Source of the DNA: Proteus cibi | GTDB lineage: Bacteria > Pseudomonadota > Gammaproteobacteria > Enterobacterales > Enterobacteriaceae | Direction: 5' to 3' | Assembly (NCBI RefSeq): GCF_003144405.1 | Contig: NZ_PENW01000009.1 | Coordinates: 62,001-126,000, forward strand | DNA length: 64,000 nt | Shown here: piece after piece, positions 7,793 to 17,835 of the stretch | Layout: every line of letters begins with the position of its first letter | Position numbering within the stretch: position 1 is the first letter of the stretch | The notes under the pieces: generated by a model | Seen by the model: the letters and a program-made list of their open reading frames with translations, nothing else | What the model was told of the DNA's origin: nothing | Database searches by the model: none | Position numbers and translations under genes: made by a program

Positions 7793-9907
7793 TTATTCCT
7801 CACCAGCATGAGTTAACAGCCAGCAATTGTGAATTTGACGGTTACGCGCAAAATCTTGTGATAAGGTTTTCTGTGTTATCTCTTTTGCACATAACCCAAT
7901 TTTTGCTAACTCGTCATGTTCCATTTTGAATCCACGTTTATTATTTGAGAACATGATTGTTCCGCCTTTTCTTAACAAACGTTTCAGATGTTTCATTAGT
8001 TCAATGTGATCACGCTGTACATCAAAGGTGTTTTCCATTCGTTTTGAGTTAGAAAACGTAGGAGGATCGATAAAAATCACATCAAATTGTTCGTTGCTCT
8101 GCATTAACCACTGAATGCAATCTGCTTGCATTAAACGGTGCTGTCTACCTGATAGGCCATTTGCTTGAAAGTTTTTCTCAGCCCATTCAAGATAAGTACG
8201 CGACATATCAACTGTTGTTGTGCTTTTTGCACCGCCAATCCCTGCATGAACAGAAGCCGTACCGGTATAAGCAAAAAGATTTAAGAAGTCTTTTCCATTG
8301 CTCATTTCACCCAGCATTTTTCGTGCAATACGGTGATCTAAAAACAACCCTGTATCGAGATAATCAGTTAGATTTACCCAGAATTTTGCACCAAACTCGT
8401 TAACTAAGAAAAAATCACCCTTTTCGGCCATTTTTTCATACTGCTGTTTACCTTTTTGGCGTTGGCGTGTTTTTAAAATCAGTTGATCTGAACGTAATGC
8501 CAGTACTTCCATTGTTGCGCTAATTACATCGAATAAACGCTGACGGGCTTTGTGTTCATTAACCGTTTTAGGTGGCGCATATTCTTGAATAACCACTTTA
8601 TCGCCATAGCGATCCACCGCAACATTATATTCAGGTAAATCAGCATCGTATAAGCGATAACATTCAATTTGCTGTTGTTTTGCCCATTTCGCGAGTTTTT
8701 TCTCATTTTTACGTAAACGGTTTGCAAAATCTTCCGCAAGTCCAGTGTTAATCGTTGATGGTGTATCAGAAAGTAAATAATTCTTTTGTACACAATCAAG
8801 AGGGCCATTTTTTGCTTTGAACTCTCTTTCAGCACGTAATTGGATGCAACTTAACAATTCAGGTGATGCACTAAATAGTGACAATCTCCATCCTGGGAAG
8901 TGTGCTTTTATCGCTCTTCCTAATTGGCTATGTAGTGCAATTAATGCTGGCTCACTTTCTAAACGCTCACCATAAGGTGGGTTACTAATAATTGTGCCTT
9001 TTATTTCTGTTGAGACAGGGTTTGTCAGTTTAGCAGCATCACCATGAGCAAATGTAATTAGTTCAGCAACATCCGCTCTGCGGGCATTGGCTCTTGCCAT
9101 ATCCAATACACGTTTATCAACATCAAAGCCATAGAAACGCGCAGTGGTATTCTTTTTACCTTCACGGAAACGGGCAAAAGCTTCATGAGTCACTTCTTTC
9201 CATAGCGCTTCATCGTGACCTAACCAGTAACGGAATCCCCAATGCACACGATTTAATGCAGGAGCACAGTCCGTCGCCATCATGGCTGCTTCAATTAATA
9301 ATGTACCCGAGCCACACATAGGATCGATTAATGGTGTGTCAAGTTTCCAGCCTGAACGCATAATAATTGCGGCGGCTAAGTTTTCTTTTAAAGGCGCTTG
9401 TCCTGTTAAATCACGGTAACCACGTTGATGTAAACCATCACCACTTAGATCTAAAGACAATGAAGCTTTTTCTTTATGAAGGTGGATAGTTAAACGGATA
9501 TCAGGAGATTGTTTAGCAACATCTGGACGTTGCCCTATTTTACGTTGAAATGAGTCAACGATGGCATCTTTCGCTTTTAATGCACCATATTGGCTATTAC
9601 GAATAATGTCATTCGTGCCGTTAAAATGGATAGCAAAAGTCTGATCAACTGTAAAAATCTCACTCCAATCAATTGCCTGCACACCAAGGTATAAGTCTAG
9701 ATCACTATAAACATTGAATTCATTTAACGGCAACATAATGCGCGACGCTAAACGACTCCAAAGTAAAGACTGATACATGGTTTTATCATCAGCACGAAAA
9801 TAAACACCGCCTTGAGTTATCTGGCAAGCCTGAGCACCAAGGTGTTCAAGTTCAGATTTTAATAGTTCTTCCAGACCTCGGCCTGTGCTGGCAAACAGAG
9901 AGCGCAT
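7793..9907 (-). CDS. rlmL: RlmKL 23S rRNA methyltransferase (m2G2445 and m7G2069)
   Basis: 704 residues (E. coli 702). The N-terminal THUMP and RlmL methyltransferase domain includes the [17 protein letters not shown] motif and the catalytic-type SNPPYGERL motif. The C-terminal RlmK half has 'FLNLFAYTG' and '[12 protein letters not shown]'. The fused enzyme makes two guanine methylations in 23S rRNA domain V. The frame stays open to 9943, but the ATG at 9907 has TAGGTGG about 10 bases upstream and begins MRSLFAST, as in E. coli, so I use it. It is divergent from ycbX. Confidence 0.97.
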   Translation of the reverse strand: MRSLFASTGRGLEELLKSELEHLGAQACQITQGGVYFRADDKTMYQSLLWSRLASRIMLPLNEFNVYSDLDLYLGVQAIDWSEIFTVDQTFAIHFNGTNDIIRNSQYGALKAKDAIVDSFQRKIGQRPDVAKQSPDIRLTIHLHKEKASLSLDLSGDGLHQRGYRDLTGQAPLKENLAAAIIMRSGWKLDTPLIDPMCGSGTLLIEAAMMATDCAPALNRVHWGFRYWLGHDEALWKEVTHEAFARFREGKKNTTARFYGFDVDKRVLDMARANARRADVAELITFAHGDAAKLTNPVSTEIKGTIISNPPYGERLESEPALIALHSQLGRAIKAHFPGWRLSLFSASPELLSCIQLRAEREFKAKNGPLDCVQKNYLLSDTPSTINTGLAEDFANRLRKNEKKLAKWAKQQQIECYRLYDADLPEYNVAVDRYGDKVVIQEYAPPKTVNEHKARQRLFDVISATMEVLALRSDQLILKTRQRQKGKQQYEKMAEKGDFFLVNEFGAKFWVNLTDYLDTGLFLDHRIARKMLGEMSNGKDFLNLFAYTGTASVHAGIGGAKSTTTVDMSRTYLEWAEKNFQANGLSGRQHRLMQADCIQWLMQSNEQFDVIFIDPPTFSNSKRMENTFDVQRDHIELMKHLKRLLRKGGTIMFSNNKRGFKMEHDELAKIGLCAKEITQKTLSQDFARNRQIHNCWLLTHAGEE

Positions 9908-10015
9908 AATATTGTTACCACCTAAAATAAAATTGTTGGGCATTATAGCTAATTGTATTACGTTGTCATAAAGTTACTGGCTATAAAAAATAATAATGTT
10001 TTTTTGGGAGCACTG

Positions 10016-11140
10016 ATGATCAACGTTTCACGCCTTTATATACACCCAGTTAAATCGATGAAGGGAATTCGACTTTCTCATGCATTTGCTCGTGAGAGCG
10101 GATTCACGTTTGATCGCGATTTTATGATAACTACCCCTGAAGGGACTTTTATCACGGCACGAAAATTTCCCGTTTTGCTGTGTTTTATTCCCACTGTCAT
10201 GGCAAATGGAATTTATATTCAAGCGCCTGATGGTGAAGGTATTGCTATCACTTATCAAGATTTTGAGACCACATTGCAACCGACAGAAGTTTGGGGCAAC
10301 CATTTTACCGCGTATGTGGCACCAGATGAAATAAATCAGTGGTTCAGTCGTTATTTAAAAATGGATGTTCAACTTCGTTGGACTGGCGAAAAATCGACAC
10401 GCCGAGTGAAAAAAAATCCAGAAACCGCTGTTTCTTTCGCTGATGGTTACCCTTATTTATTAATTAATGAAGCCTCATTTCAATACTTGCAACAGCGTTG
10501 CCCTGCTTCAATTAATATTGAGCAATTTCGAGGTAATATCCTCATAACAGGTGCAAAGCCTTTTGAAGAAGATACTTGGCAGACTATTCGAGTTGGCTCT
10601 GTAGTGATGGATCTGATGAAACCTTGTAGCCGTTGCATCATGACCACAATAAGTATTGATAAAGGCGTTAAACATCCTAACACAGAACCACTCGCAACAC
10701 TGCAAACATTCCGTCGCGATGAAAAAGGTGATATCGATTTTGGTCAAAATATCATCATTCGCCAAACGGGTATTATTCGTGTGGGAGATACTGTTGAGGT
10801 CTTAGCTTATAAAGAAGCGAAACAATATCTGGTAACAACATCGGTTGAAACACAATCAACACCAATGGTTGAACACACACAAGAGCAGACTGTCAGCATT
10901 GAATTTAACGGTGAAGTTTTTGAAGGCAATAATCAAGAAGTGCTATTAGAACAGCTTGAGAATAATGGTTATACCATTCCTTATAGTTGCCGAGCTGGCC
11001 TTTGTGGCTCTTGTGTTATCCAATTAGATGAAGGCGATGTTAATGCATTAAAAGCCGGAGCAATTAAACGCTCAGGTAAAATTTTAGCTTGTAGCTGTGT
11101 GCCTAACGGTAATGTGAAACTTTCACTTAATAAAAAATAA
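10016..11140 (+). CDS. ycbX: YcbX, MOSC domain protein with C-terminal 2Fe-2S ferredoxin domain
   Basis: 374 residues (E. coli 369). It has an N-terminal MOSC beta-barrel region (IHPVKSM, TEVWG), a MOSC core (about 95-265, including 'PCSRCIMTTI' with the cysteine expected to bind molybdenum cofactor), and a plant-type ferredoxin domain (about 285-374) with cysteines in 'SCRAGLCGSC' and 'LACSC'. In E. coli YcbX detoxifies N-hydroxylated base analogues using molybdenum cofactor. The upstream frame extends to 9953, but the ATG at 10016 has GGGAG at the right distance and matches the family start. Confidence 0.95.
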   Translation: MINVSRLYIHPVKSMKGIRLSHAFARESGFTFDRDFMITTPEGTFITARKFPVLLCFIPTVMANGIYIQAPDGEGIAITYQDFETTLQPTEVWGNHFTAYVAPDEINQWFSRYLKMDVQLRWTGEKSTRRVKKNPETAVSFADGYPYLLINEASFQYLQQRCPASINIEQFRGNILITGAKPFEEDTWQTIRVGSVVMDLMKPCSRCIMTTISIDKGVKHPNTEPLATLQTFRRDEKGDIDFGQNIIIRQTGIIRVGDTVEVLAYKEAKQYLVTTSVETQSTPMVEHTQEQTVSIEFNGEVFEGNNQEVLLEQLENNGYTIPYSCRAGLCGSCVIQLDEGDVNALKAGAIKRSGKILACSCVPNGNVKLSLNKK

Positions 11141-11160
11141 CGCTTATCTCTATCACAAAT

Positions 11161-11197
11161 TAAAAGAAGGTAATTTGCCCTTATCTTCTTTTTTTAT
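11161..11197 (+). terminator. Terminator after ycbX
   Basis: The stem AAAAGAAG(g)TAA pairs with TTA(t)CTTCTTTT across a short loop, followed by a run of T residues. Confidence 0.8.
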
Positions 11198-11382
11198 TTT
11201 AAATAAAACAGGTTATTTAATAAGAATTATCTTATTAAGAACTCAATGACAAATTATCAATAAACTCATTTTATTTTTTAGAAAAAGAATACAGATAGAA
11301 AGAGAGTAATGAAGATTTGGTTTTAGGAAGTATTGTTTGGGGAGAATTTGTTTTTAGAATGTTATAAATGATGTGTGACGAT

Positions 11383-11411
11383 AAAAAGAGTAAGTCCTTT
11401 TTACTCTTTTT
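11383..11411 (-). terminator. Terminator after zapC
   Basis: AAAAAGAGTAA (11383-11393) pairs with TTACTCTTTTT (11401-11411). It lies directly after the zapC stop codon on the minus strand. Confidence 0.85.
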
Positions 11412-11412
11412 G

Positions 11413-11964
11413 TTAAATAACTTTCTCGTACAAAAATGATCCTGACTCTGGCTCTTTATGGTAATTGCTTAACCTATCATTCATAATTTTTATTGGATCA
11501 CAAAAATTAAGTGTTCTATCAAATAATGTTAACTGCGGTTGAGCTAATAAACATAAACAAGCTTGAGCACCCACTTCAGTCACTAAAAAAAGAGCGGTTT
11601 CGTCTTCATCTTTTAATGATGCTTCTACCACTTGAGATAAATAAGGGTTGATTTGATTATTGTTAACTTCAAAATACCAACTCTTAGGCATCAGTGGCTT
11701 TAAAAAGCGATGGGCTATTAATGCATTTAAAGCTAATTCAGCTCTTGATTCTGATGGCATATCTATTTGTCGAATTTGCTCATCGTATCCATAATAAAGA
11801 GCTGCATCATCGACGGTAAAAGATGCTGATTGTCGAGCACTTTCACTCAACATTTTGCTTGGAAAGCGTGAACGAAAAACCATACCATTTGCTAAATCAA
11901 GCATTAATTTTTGTTGCTCAACATCAAAATACCAGCGCCAGCGATCATCGGGTTTTATTATCAC
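11413..11964 (-). CDS. zapC: ZapC, FtsZ-ring stabilising protein
   Basis: 183 residues (E. coli 180). It matches ZapC in 'IKPDDRWRWYFD', 'LDLANGMVFRSRF', 'VDDAALYYGYDE', 'MPKSWYF' and 'CLLAQP', ending near 'GDPIKIMNDRL'-type sequence. ZapC is a cytoplasmic cell-division protein that binds FtsZ and promotes lateral association of protofilaments. The start is GTG, with GGGGGA about 8 bases upstream. It lies between ycbX and pyrD as in E. coli, and its own terminator makes it probably monocistronic. Confidence 0.94.
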   Translation of the reverse strand: MIIKPDDRWRWYFDVEQQKLMLDLANGMVFRSRFPSKMLSESARQSASFTVDDAALYYGYDEQIRQIDMPSESRAELALNALIAHRFLKPLMPKSWYFEVNNNQINPYLSQVVEASLKDEDETALFLVTEVGAQACLCLLAQPQLTLFDRTLNFCDPIKIMNDRLSNYHKEPESGSFLYEKVI

Positions 11965-12137
11965 TAATTAATCCCCCTTCGATTCATTCCCTGTTTTATA
12001 CTCTGATAAACAATCAAAATTAAATGACCTAAATAAAATATTTAATATCACCTAACAAAAACAGGATTCATTTTACTATTAATTAAGCACAATCAGTGCA
12101 ATTTAATAAAAAATAACCAACTAGGGGCAATATAAAC

Positions 12138-12168
12138 GAGTTAGAGGCAGAAGAAAAGCCCCTAACTC
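12138..12168 (-). terminator. Terminator after pyrD
   Basis: GAGTTAG-a-GGC pairs with GCC-c-CTAACTC (one internal mismatch), with T-rich sequence following on the minus strand. Confidence 0.65.
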
Positions 12169-12182
12169 ATTATTAAATGTAT

Positions 12183-13193
12183 TTAGATATGATTAATTAT
12201 AGATTTGATAAGTGCAGGACCTTGATAAATGAATCCTGAATAGACTTGAATAAGAGAAGCACCTGCATCCATTTTTTCTCTGGCTGCCGTTAATGAATCA
12301 ATTCCACCAACACCAATAATAGGTAATGCACCTTTTAATTCTTCATTTAATTGGCGAATTATTTGTGTACTTTTTGATTGCACTGGGCGACCACTTAATC
12401 CCCCAGCTTCATTACAATGATCTAATCCACTGACTAATGATTTATCTAATGTGGTATTTGTCGCAATAACACCATCAATATGATGACGGACTAAGCTATC
12501 CGCAACTTGAATTAATTCTTCATGAGTTAAATCAGGTGCAATTTTAACAGCAACAGGAACATATTTTTGATATTTACCCTGCAACTCTAATTGTTTATTT
12601 TTAATTGCTGATAGTAGATCGTCTAATGCTTCACCATATTGTAGTGTACGCAAACCTGGGGTATTAGGTGATGAAATATTGATTGCGATATAACCCGCAT
12701 GAGCATAGACTTTTTCCATACAAATCAGATAATCATCTTTGCCTTGCTCTACTGGGGTATCTTTATTTTTACCGATATTAATACCCAGTACGCCACCATA
12801 ACGAGATTGTTTTACATTTTCAATTAAGTTATCAACGCCAAGGTTATTAAAACCCATGCGGTTAATTAAGCCTTCGGCTTCCACCAAACGGAATAAACGA
12901 GGTTTATCATTTCCTACTTGAGGACGTGGTGTCACTGTACCAACTTCAATAAAACCAAATCCCATTGCACCCAATGCATCTATACAATCACCGTTTTTAT
13001 CGAGACCGGCAGCAAGACCAAGTGGATTTTTAAATGAGAGTCCCATACAGGAAACGGGTTTAGAAGGAAGTGACTGCTGAATAAGAAATTGAAATGGGGA
13101 ATGAGATAAACGTTTTAACTGACGGAAGGTAAAATCATGGGCACGTTCAGGATCTAGCCGAAACAATGCCTTCCTTACTAAGGAATAATACAT
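12183..13193 (-). CDS. pyrD: Dihydroorotate dehydrogenase, quinone-dependent (class 2)
   Basis: 336 residues, the same length as E. coli PyrD. The N-terminal helix pair that contacts the membrane quinone is present ([20 protein letters not shown]). Flavin-site motifs follow: '[14 protein letters not shown]', '[13 protein letters not shown]' and '[14 protein letters not shown]', which carries the class 2 catalytic serine. The C-terminus has the phosphate-binding 'GVGGIDS' and '[10 protein letters not shown]'. It oxidises dihydroorotate to orotate on the inner face of the cytoplasmic membrane for pyrimidine synthesis. GGAG lies 5 bases before the ATG. A PurR-like operator lies upstream (13280-13295). 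Confidence 0.98.
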   Translation of the reverse strand: MYYSLVRKALFRLDPERAHDFTFRQLKRLSHSPFQFLIQQSLPSKPVSCMGLSFKNPLGLAAGLDKNGDCIDALGAMGFGFIEVGTVTPRPQVGNDKPRLFRLVEAEGLINRMGFNNLGVDNLIENVKQSRYGGVLGINIGKNKDTPVEQGKDDYLICMEKVYAHAGYIAINISSPNTPGLRTLQYGEALDDLLSAIKNKQLELQGKYQKYVPVAVKIAPDLTHEELIQVADSLVRHHIDGVIATNTTLDKSLVSGLDHCNEAGGLSGRPVQSKSTQIIRQLNEELKGALPIIGVGGIDSLTAAREKMDAGASLIQVYSGFIYQGPALIKSIINHI

Positions 13194-13279
13194 ACGATCT
13201 CCATTGAGAATATCGGGTATTAGGAATGATATGTCTACGACAATTTAAGCGTCGTGCATCATATAGATAAAAGCACGAA

Positions 13280-13295
13280 AAGTAAACGTTTCAAT
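13280..13295. promoter_or_regulatory. Candidate PurR operator in the pyrD promoter
   Basis: The palindromic core AAACGTTT of the PurR box sits at 13284-13291, but the flanks match the 16-base consensus poorly. On the minus strand it overlaps a possible -35 (TTTACT), with TATGAT 17 bases further on as -10. PurR represses pyrD in E. coli, so the location fits; binding is inferred. Confidence 0.5.
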
Positions 13296-13310
13296 TTCAT
13301 AAATTGCCAT

Positions 13311-13336
13311 AAAAATCCCCAGACTATGCTGGGGAT
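13311..13336 (-). terminator. Terminator after pepN
   Basis: ATCCCCAG pairs with CTGGGGAT across a 6-base loop, followed by a T run on the minus strand. Confidence 0.88.
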
Positions 13337-13396
13337 CTAGTTATCTTGCTGATTTTATATTATTTACTCACTCATAAAGTGATATAAAACGTAATA

Positions 13397-16012
13397 TTAA
13401 TCAGCCAATGCTTTAGTGATTTTCTCATATAAATCACCTGATAAATTCTCAAGCTCTTTTAATTTTAATAACTCTGCACGCATTTTTTCTTGGCGCGTTG
13501 CATCATAACGTTTTAAACGAATAAACGGTTCAATAAGGCGTGATGCAACTTGTGGGTTACGGCTATTTAAATCCGTCAGAATTTCTGTCAACAATAAGTA
13601 ACCAGAACCATCTTCAGCGTGGAAAGCGACTGGATTATTATTTACAAATGCACCAATTAACGCACGAGTACGATTAGGGTTTGCAAGTGTAAATGAGCGA
13701 TGAGATAACAGACTACGTACTTTTTGTAATACTTCTGTTGCTGGGCTCATGGCTTGTAAACTAAACCATTTGTCCATCACTAAACCATCTTGATGCCATT
13801 TATCATCGAACTCTTGTAATAGCGTATCTTTGCAAGGTAACTGAGCCATTACAGCGGCATTCAATGCGGCAAGCGCGTCAGTCATGTTATCGCTGTTGTG
13901 ATATTGCACATCAACAAGGTGATTACCCGTTTGTTCATTTTCAACCGCTAAATAAGCTAAACAAACATTACGTAAATCACGTTTTGCAATATCATCATGA
14001 TTAACACGATAAGCACCAATATGCATTGAATGATAAACAGCAGAGAATTCATCAGCCATTTCAGTCGCGAGTGTTTTACGAATAAAACCAAGCGCTTTAT
14101 GGATAGCAACAGGATCAATAATACTAAATGATTCACCCGCTTCGACATCTGTTGGTAATGTCAGAATAAGTGCAGCTAATGCAGGATCGATATCTTTATC
14201 AAGTAATACTGCGCGGAAAGCATCAACCACCATTTCAGGTAGAATACAGGTTTCCCCCTTTTGAACCCGAACAACATTTTCTTTTATATAGCGACCTAAT
14301 AATGCTTGAGCCGCATCCCAACGTGAAAATGCATTACGTGCATATTTCATTAAGAAAGAGAGTTGCTCATCCGTAAATGGATAGTCAAGTTTTACAGGCG
14401 CAGAGAATTCACGTAATAAAGATGGGATCGGTTGTTCTGGCACATCGTCAAAGACAAACTGCTGTTCTTCACGTACCACATTCAATACATTAGAAATAGT
14501 TTGACCTTGTGAACGTAGTGGGATCACATTGCCTTTGGTATCGTACAATTCAATATCTAATGGAATATGTAATGGCTGTTTTTCAGTTTGATCAGCTGTC
14601 GGTGGTGTCATTTGACTAACAGTTAAAGTGTATTGCTTTTTATTAGCATCATAACTATCACGAACAGTCAGCTGAGGTGTACCTGATTGACTATACCAAC
14701 GACGGAATAAAGTAAGATCAACATTAGAAGCATCTTCCATCGCTTGAATAAAATCGTCGCAAGTTGCAGCACTGCCATCGTGACGATGAATATACATTTG
14801 CATGCCAGCTTGGAATTGTTCTTCACCTAATAAGGTGTGGATCATCCGGATCACTTCTGAACCTTTTTCATATACTGTTAAAGTATAGAAGTTGTTCATT
14901 TCGATCACACTGTCAGGACGAATTGGGTGTGCCATTGGGCTTGCATCTTCTGCGAATTGAGCAGTACGCATCACTCGTACATTATTGATACGATTAACAG
15001 AGCGAGAGCCTAAGTCAGAACTAAATTCTTGATCACGGAAAACGGTTAAACCCTCTTTTAGGCTTAACTGGAACCAATCACGACAAGTAATACGGTTACC
15101 TGTCCAGTTATGGAAATATTCATGACCAATAACAGACTCAATACCTAAGTAATCTTTGTCGGTTGCTGTTTCACTTTTCGCGAGCACATATTTAGAGTTA
15201 AAGACATTCAGGCCTTTATTCTCCATCGCCCCCATATTAAAGAAATCAACAGCAACTATCATATAGATATCGAGATCGTATTCTAAATTAAAACGAGATT
15301 GATCCCATGTCATCGCATTTTTCAATGATGTCATTGCCCAATCTGCACGATCTAAATTACCTTTATCAACAAAGAGCTCTAAAGCAACCTCACGACCACA
15401 TTTGGTGATAAAAGTATCTCGTAATACATCAAAATCACCCGCTACCAGAGCAAATAAATAACTTGGTTTTGGATGTGGATCTTCCCATGTTACCCAATGA
15501 CGACCATCATTCAATTCACCTTGCGCAATACGGTTACCATTAGACAACAAATAAGGATACTGTTTTTTGTCTGCCGTGATTGTTGTGGTGTAACGAGCTA
15601 ATACATCAGGTCTATCTAAATAGTAGGTAATATGGCGAAAACCTTCAGCTTCACATTGTGTACATAATGCATCACCAGAAACATATAACCCTTCTAACGC
15701 TGTGTTAGACAATGGATTAATATCATTAACAATTTTTAATGTAAATTGTTCTGGCAGTTGTTCAATGATGAGTTTGCCGTTTTCTTCTTTATAGTGTGTC
15801 CAAGCAACATCATTCACTGCAATTGATTTTAATGTTAAATCTTCACCATCTAATACTAATGCTGTCGCATCTGAGTTTAGGCGTTTACATTGGCTTATCG
15901 CCGTAACCTGGGTATTTTCTTTATCTAAGATAAAATCAAGATGTAAATCGGTGATTGTGTAGTCAGGGGCACGATAATCTTTGCGAAATTTCGCGATTCT
16001 TTGTTGTGTCAT
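13397..16012 (-). CDS. pepN: Aminopeptidase N (M1 zinc metallopeptidase)
   Basis: 871 residues, close to the E. coli length. The exopeptidase motif GAMEN is at 261-265. The zinc site is HEYFH at 297-301 with the third ligand Glu320, the same numbering as E. coli. An N-terminal beta domain, thermolysin-like catalytic domain, small beta domain and helical C-terminal domain can be inferred from length. It removes N-terminal residues from peptides in the cytoplasm and is a major housekeeping aminopeptidase. AAGG lies upstream of the ATG. It is divergent from pncB and has its own terminator. Confidence 0.98.
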   Translation of the reverse strand: MTQQRIAKFRKDYRAPDYTITDLHLDFILDKENTQVTAISQCKRLNSDATALVLDGEDLTLKSIAVNDVAWTHYKEENGKLIIEQLPEQFTLKIVNDINPLSNTALEGLYVSGDALCTQCEAEGFRHITYYLDRPDVLARYTTTITADKKQYPYLLSNGNRIAQGELNDGRHWVTWEDPHPKPSYLFALVAGDFDVLRDTFITKCGREVALELFVDKGNLDRADWAMTSLKNAMTWDQSRFNLEYDLDIYMIVAVDFFNMGAMENKGLNVFNSKYVLAKSETATDKDYLGIESVIGHEYFHNWTGNRITCRDWFQLSLKEGLTVFRDQEFSSDLGSRSVNRINNVRVMRTAQFAEDASPMAHPIRPDSVIEMNNFYTLTVYEKGSEVIRMIHTLLGEEQFQAGMQMYIHRHDGSAATCDDFIQAMEDASNVDLTLFRRWYSQSGTPQLTVRDSYDANKKQYTLTVSQMTPPTADQTEKQPLHIPLDIELYDTKGNVIPLRSQGQTISNVLNVVREEQQFVFDDVPEQPIPSLLREFSAPVKLDYPFTDEQLSFLMKYARNAFSRWDAAQALLGRYIKENVVRVQKGETCILPEMVVDAFRAVLLDKDIDPALAALILTLPTDVEAGESFSIIDPVAIHKALGFIRKTLATEMADEFSAVYHSMHIGAYRVNHDDIAKRDLRNVCLAYLAVENEQTGNHLVDVQYHNSDNMTDALAALNAAVMAQLPCKDTLLQEFDDKWHQDGLVMDKWFSLQAMSPATEVLQKVRSLLSHRSFTLANPNRTRALIGAFVNNNPVAFHAEDGSGYLLLTEILTDLNSRNPQVASRLIEPFIRLKRYDATRQEKMRAELLKLKELENLSGDLYEKITKALAD

Positions 16013-16352
16013 AGAAAAAACCTTTTAGTTAACACGACTATTTAACGGTTATATTGCCAAAGCTTACTCGTCAAAAATCTGTTTAGCCAGTCGAATATTC
16101 AATTGAAAACATCAAAAGTCAACACGATGTTAATTATTTATTAATACATGTAATCAATTTATTTGGTAAATGATGCTAATATACTCCCAAATTATGTTTA
16201 ACGTGGTAAACTCAGCTAAGTTTTACAGCTTGTTTTTATGTCGCAGAGAAATATTGTTGAATAGTGACGCTTTATCGTCATATTCGGGTATACTCTCCAA
16301 CCTTAACGATTTAGCAGACATAAAAACGCTCCGTGAGGATGCTTGACGCGCT
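16013..16352. other. Divergent pepN/pncB promoter region
   Basis: 340 bases with no ORF. It contains a NadR-type box (16195-16212) and -10-like TATACT sequences at 16180-16185 and 16289-16294. The first lies just before the NadR box and the second closer to pncB, so pncB may have two promoters. I cannot place the pepN start site. Confidence 0.5.
16195..16212. promoter_or_regulatory. NadR box upstream of pncB
   Basis: TGTTTA-ACGTGG-TAAACT matches the NadR operator TGTTTA-N6-TAAACA at 11 of 12 fixed positions. NadR represses the NAD synthesis genes nadB, nadA and pncB when NAD is plentiful. The box directly follows a -10-like TATACT (16180-16185), where a bound repressor would block initiation. 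The match is visible; NadR control here is inferred from the enterobacterial pncB regulon. Confidence 0.75.
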
Positions 16353-17567
16353 ATGATTTTAGACGCTACACCGATTATTACATCACTGTTGGATACCGAT
16401 GCATATAAGCTTCACATGCAACAAGCGGTTTACCATCATTATAGTGATATTCCTGTCGTTGCTGAGTTCCGCTGTCGGAGTGATGAACGTCTAGGTGAAT
16501 ATGCAACAACCTTACGCCATCAAGTTAATATGATGGCAGACTTGTCATTAACGAATGAAGAATTTGACTATCTTCAGAGTCTCCCCTTTTTCAAAAATGA
16601 CTATCTGCAATGGTTTAAGCATTTTCGCTTTAAACCAGAACAAGTCCAAATTTCAACAACACCTGAAAACCAACTGACGATCAGAATAACGGGTCCTTGG
16701 CGCGAAGTTATTCTATGGGAAGTTCCTTTGTTGGCTTTAGTGAGTGAAATTGTACATCGTGCCCGCTCTCCTCAAATCACGCCTGATGATGCCGTTAATC
16801 AACTACGTAAATTGATTGATATCTTCTACCGTGATGCAGCAGAGCAACAGATTGACTTAGCTGATTTTAAATTGATGGATTTTGGTACTCGCCGCCGTTT
16901 TTCTTATGATGTGCAGTGTGCCATTGTGGATGAGCTGAAAAACCATTTTCCTTATCTTATTGGTACAAGTAACTATCATTTAGCTGAACGTATGCAATTA
17001 GCACCAGTGGGAACACAGGCTCACGAGTGGTTTCAGGCTCATCAGCAGATTAGCCCTGAACTGGCAAACAGCCAACGCGCAGCCTTGCAATCTTGGTTAG
17101 ATGAATATCCCGATCAATTAGGTATTGCATTAACAGATTGCATTACAATGGATGCGTTTTTGCGTGATTTTGATAAAACCTTTGCAGAGAGCTACCAAGG
17201 TTTACGTCATGACTCTGGTGATCCCATTGAATGGGGTGAAAAAGCGATCGCGCATTATGAAAAATTGGGTATTGATCCAATGAGTAAAGTATTAGTCTTT
17301 TCTGATAGCCTCGATTTTCAAAAAGCACTTGTACTTTATAAGCATTTCCATAAACGCATTCGCCTAATCTTTGGTATTGGTACTCGACTCACTTGTAACA
17401 TTCCTGAAATAACGCCCCTTAATATTGTGATTAAGCTGGTGGAGTGTAATGGTAAGCCTGTTGCTAAATTATCAGATAGTCCAGGTAAAACCATTTGTGA
17501 AGATAATGACTTTGTTGACAAGCTACGCAAAGCCTTTGACGTTCCCCTCGTTAAACAGGCTTGTTAA
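16353..17567 (+). CDS. pncB: Nicotinate phosphoribosyltransferase
   Basis: 404 residues (E. coli 400). Family motifs are '[12 protein letters not shown]' at the N-terminus, '[11 protein letters not shown]', '[15 protein letters not shown]' and 'GTSNYHLA', the last carrying the histidine region phosphorylated during ATP-coupled turnover. 'HDSGDP' binds the PRPP phosphate. It converts nicotinate and PRPP to nicotinate mononucleotide in NAD salvage. The ATG at 16353 follows an in-frame stop at 16344, which fixes the start. The nearest ribosome site (GAGG) is unusually far, about 14 bases away. Confidence 0.97.
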   Translation: MILDATPIITSLLDTDAYKLHMQQAVYHHYSDIPVVAEFRCRSDERLGEYATTLRHQVNMMADLSLTNEEFDYLQSLPFFKNDYLQWFKHFRFKPEQVQISTTPENQLTIRITGPWREVILWEVPLLALVSEIVHRARSPQITPDDAVNQLRKLIDIFYRDAAEQQIDLADFKLMDFGTRRRFSYDVQCAIVDELKNHFPYLIGTSNYHLAERMQLAPVGTQAHEWFQAHQQISPELANSQRAALQSWLDEYPDQLGIALTDCITMDAFLRDFDKTFAESYQGLRHDSGDPIEWGEKAIAHYEKLGIDPMSKVLVFSDSLDFQKALVLYKHFHKRIRLIFGIGTRLTCNIPEITPLNIVIKLVECNGKPVAKLSDSPGKTICEDNDFVDKLRKAFDVPLVKQAC

Positions 17568-17589
17568 TTAGCTAAAAATCTTCATTAAT

Positions 17590-17620
17590 AAAAGAAAGGG
17601 TAATCATTGCCCTTTCTTTT
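17590..17620 (+). terminator. Terminator after pncB
   Basis: AAAAGAAAGGG pairs with CCCTTTCTTTT around a 9-base loop, just after the pncB stop. Confidence 0.88.
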
Positions 17621-17835
17621 GTCGTATCTCTGTAATAACACCTGCTTTTATCAATATTTCACCTATTTTTATCAATTTATTTTATACAAAAGCTTTTCTC
17701 TTCTTTATTGACTCTTTAAACTAAAATTTCCTACTTGTTTCCTGCGCTATTGCAAGTAACATAGAAAAACTGTCCGACAGGGGCAGAGTGAATTAACCAA
17801 ACAATTATTTTAATTAAACGAAGAGAGATTTATTT

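Noticed and set aside
9908-9943. Longer N-terminus for rlmL
   Set aside because: The ATG at 9907 has a good ribosome site within this stretch (TAGGTGG) and gives the conserved MRSLFAST start; the longer form would translate the ribosome site.
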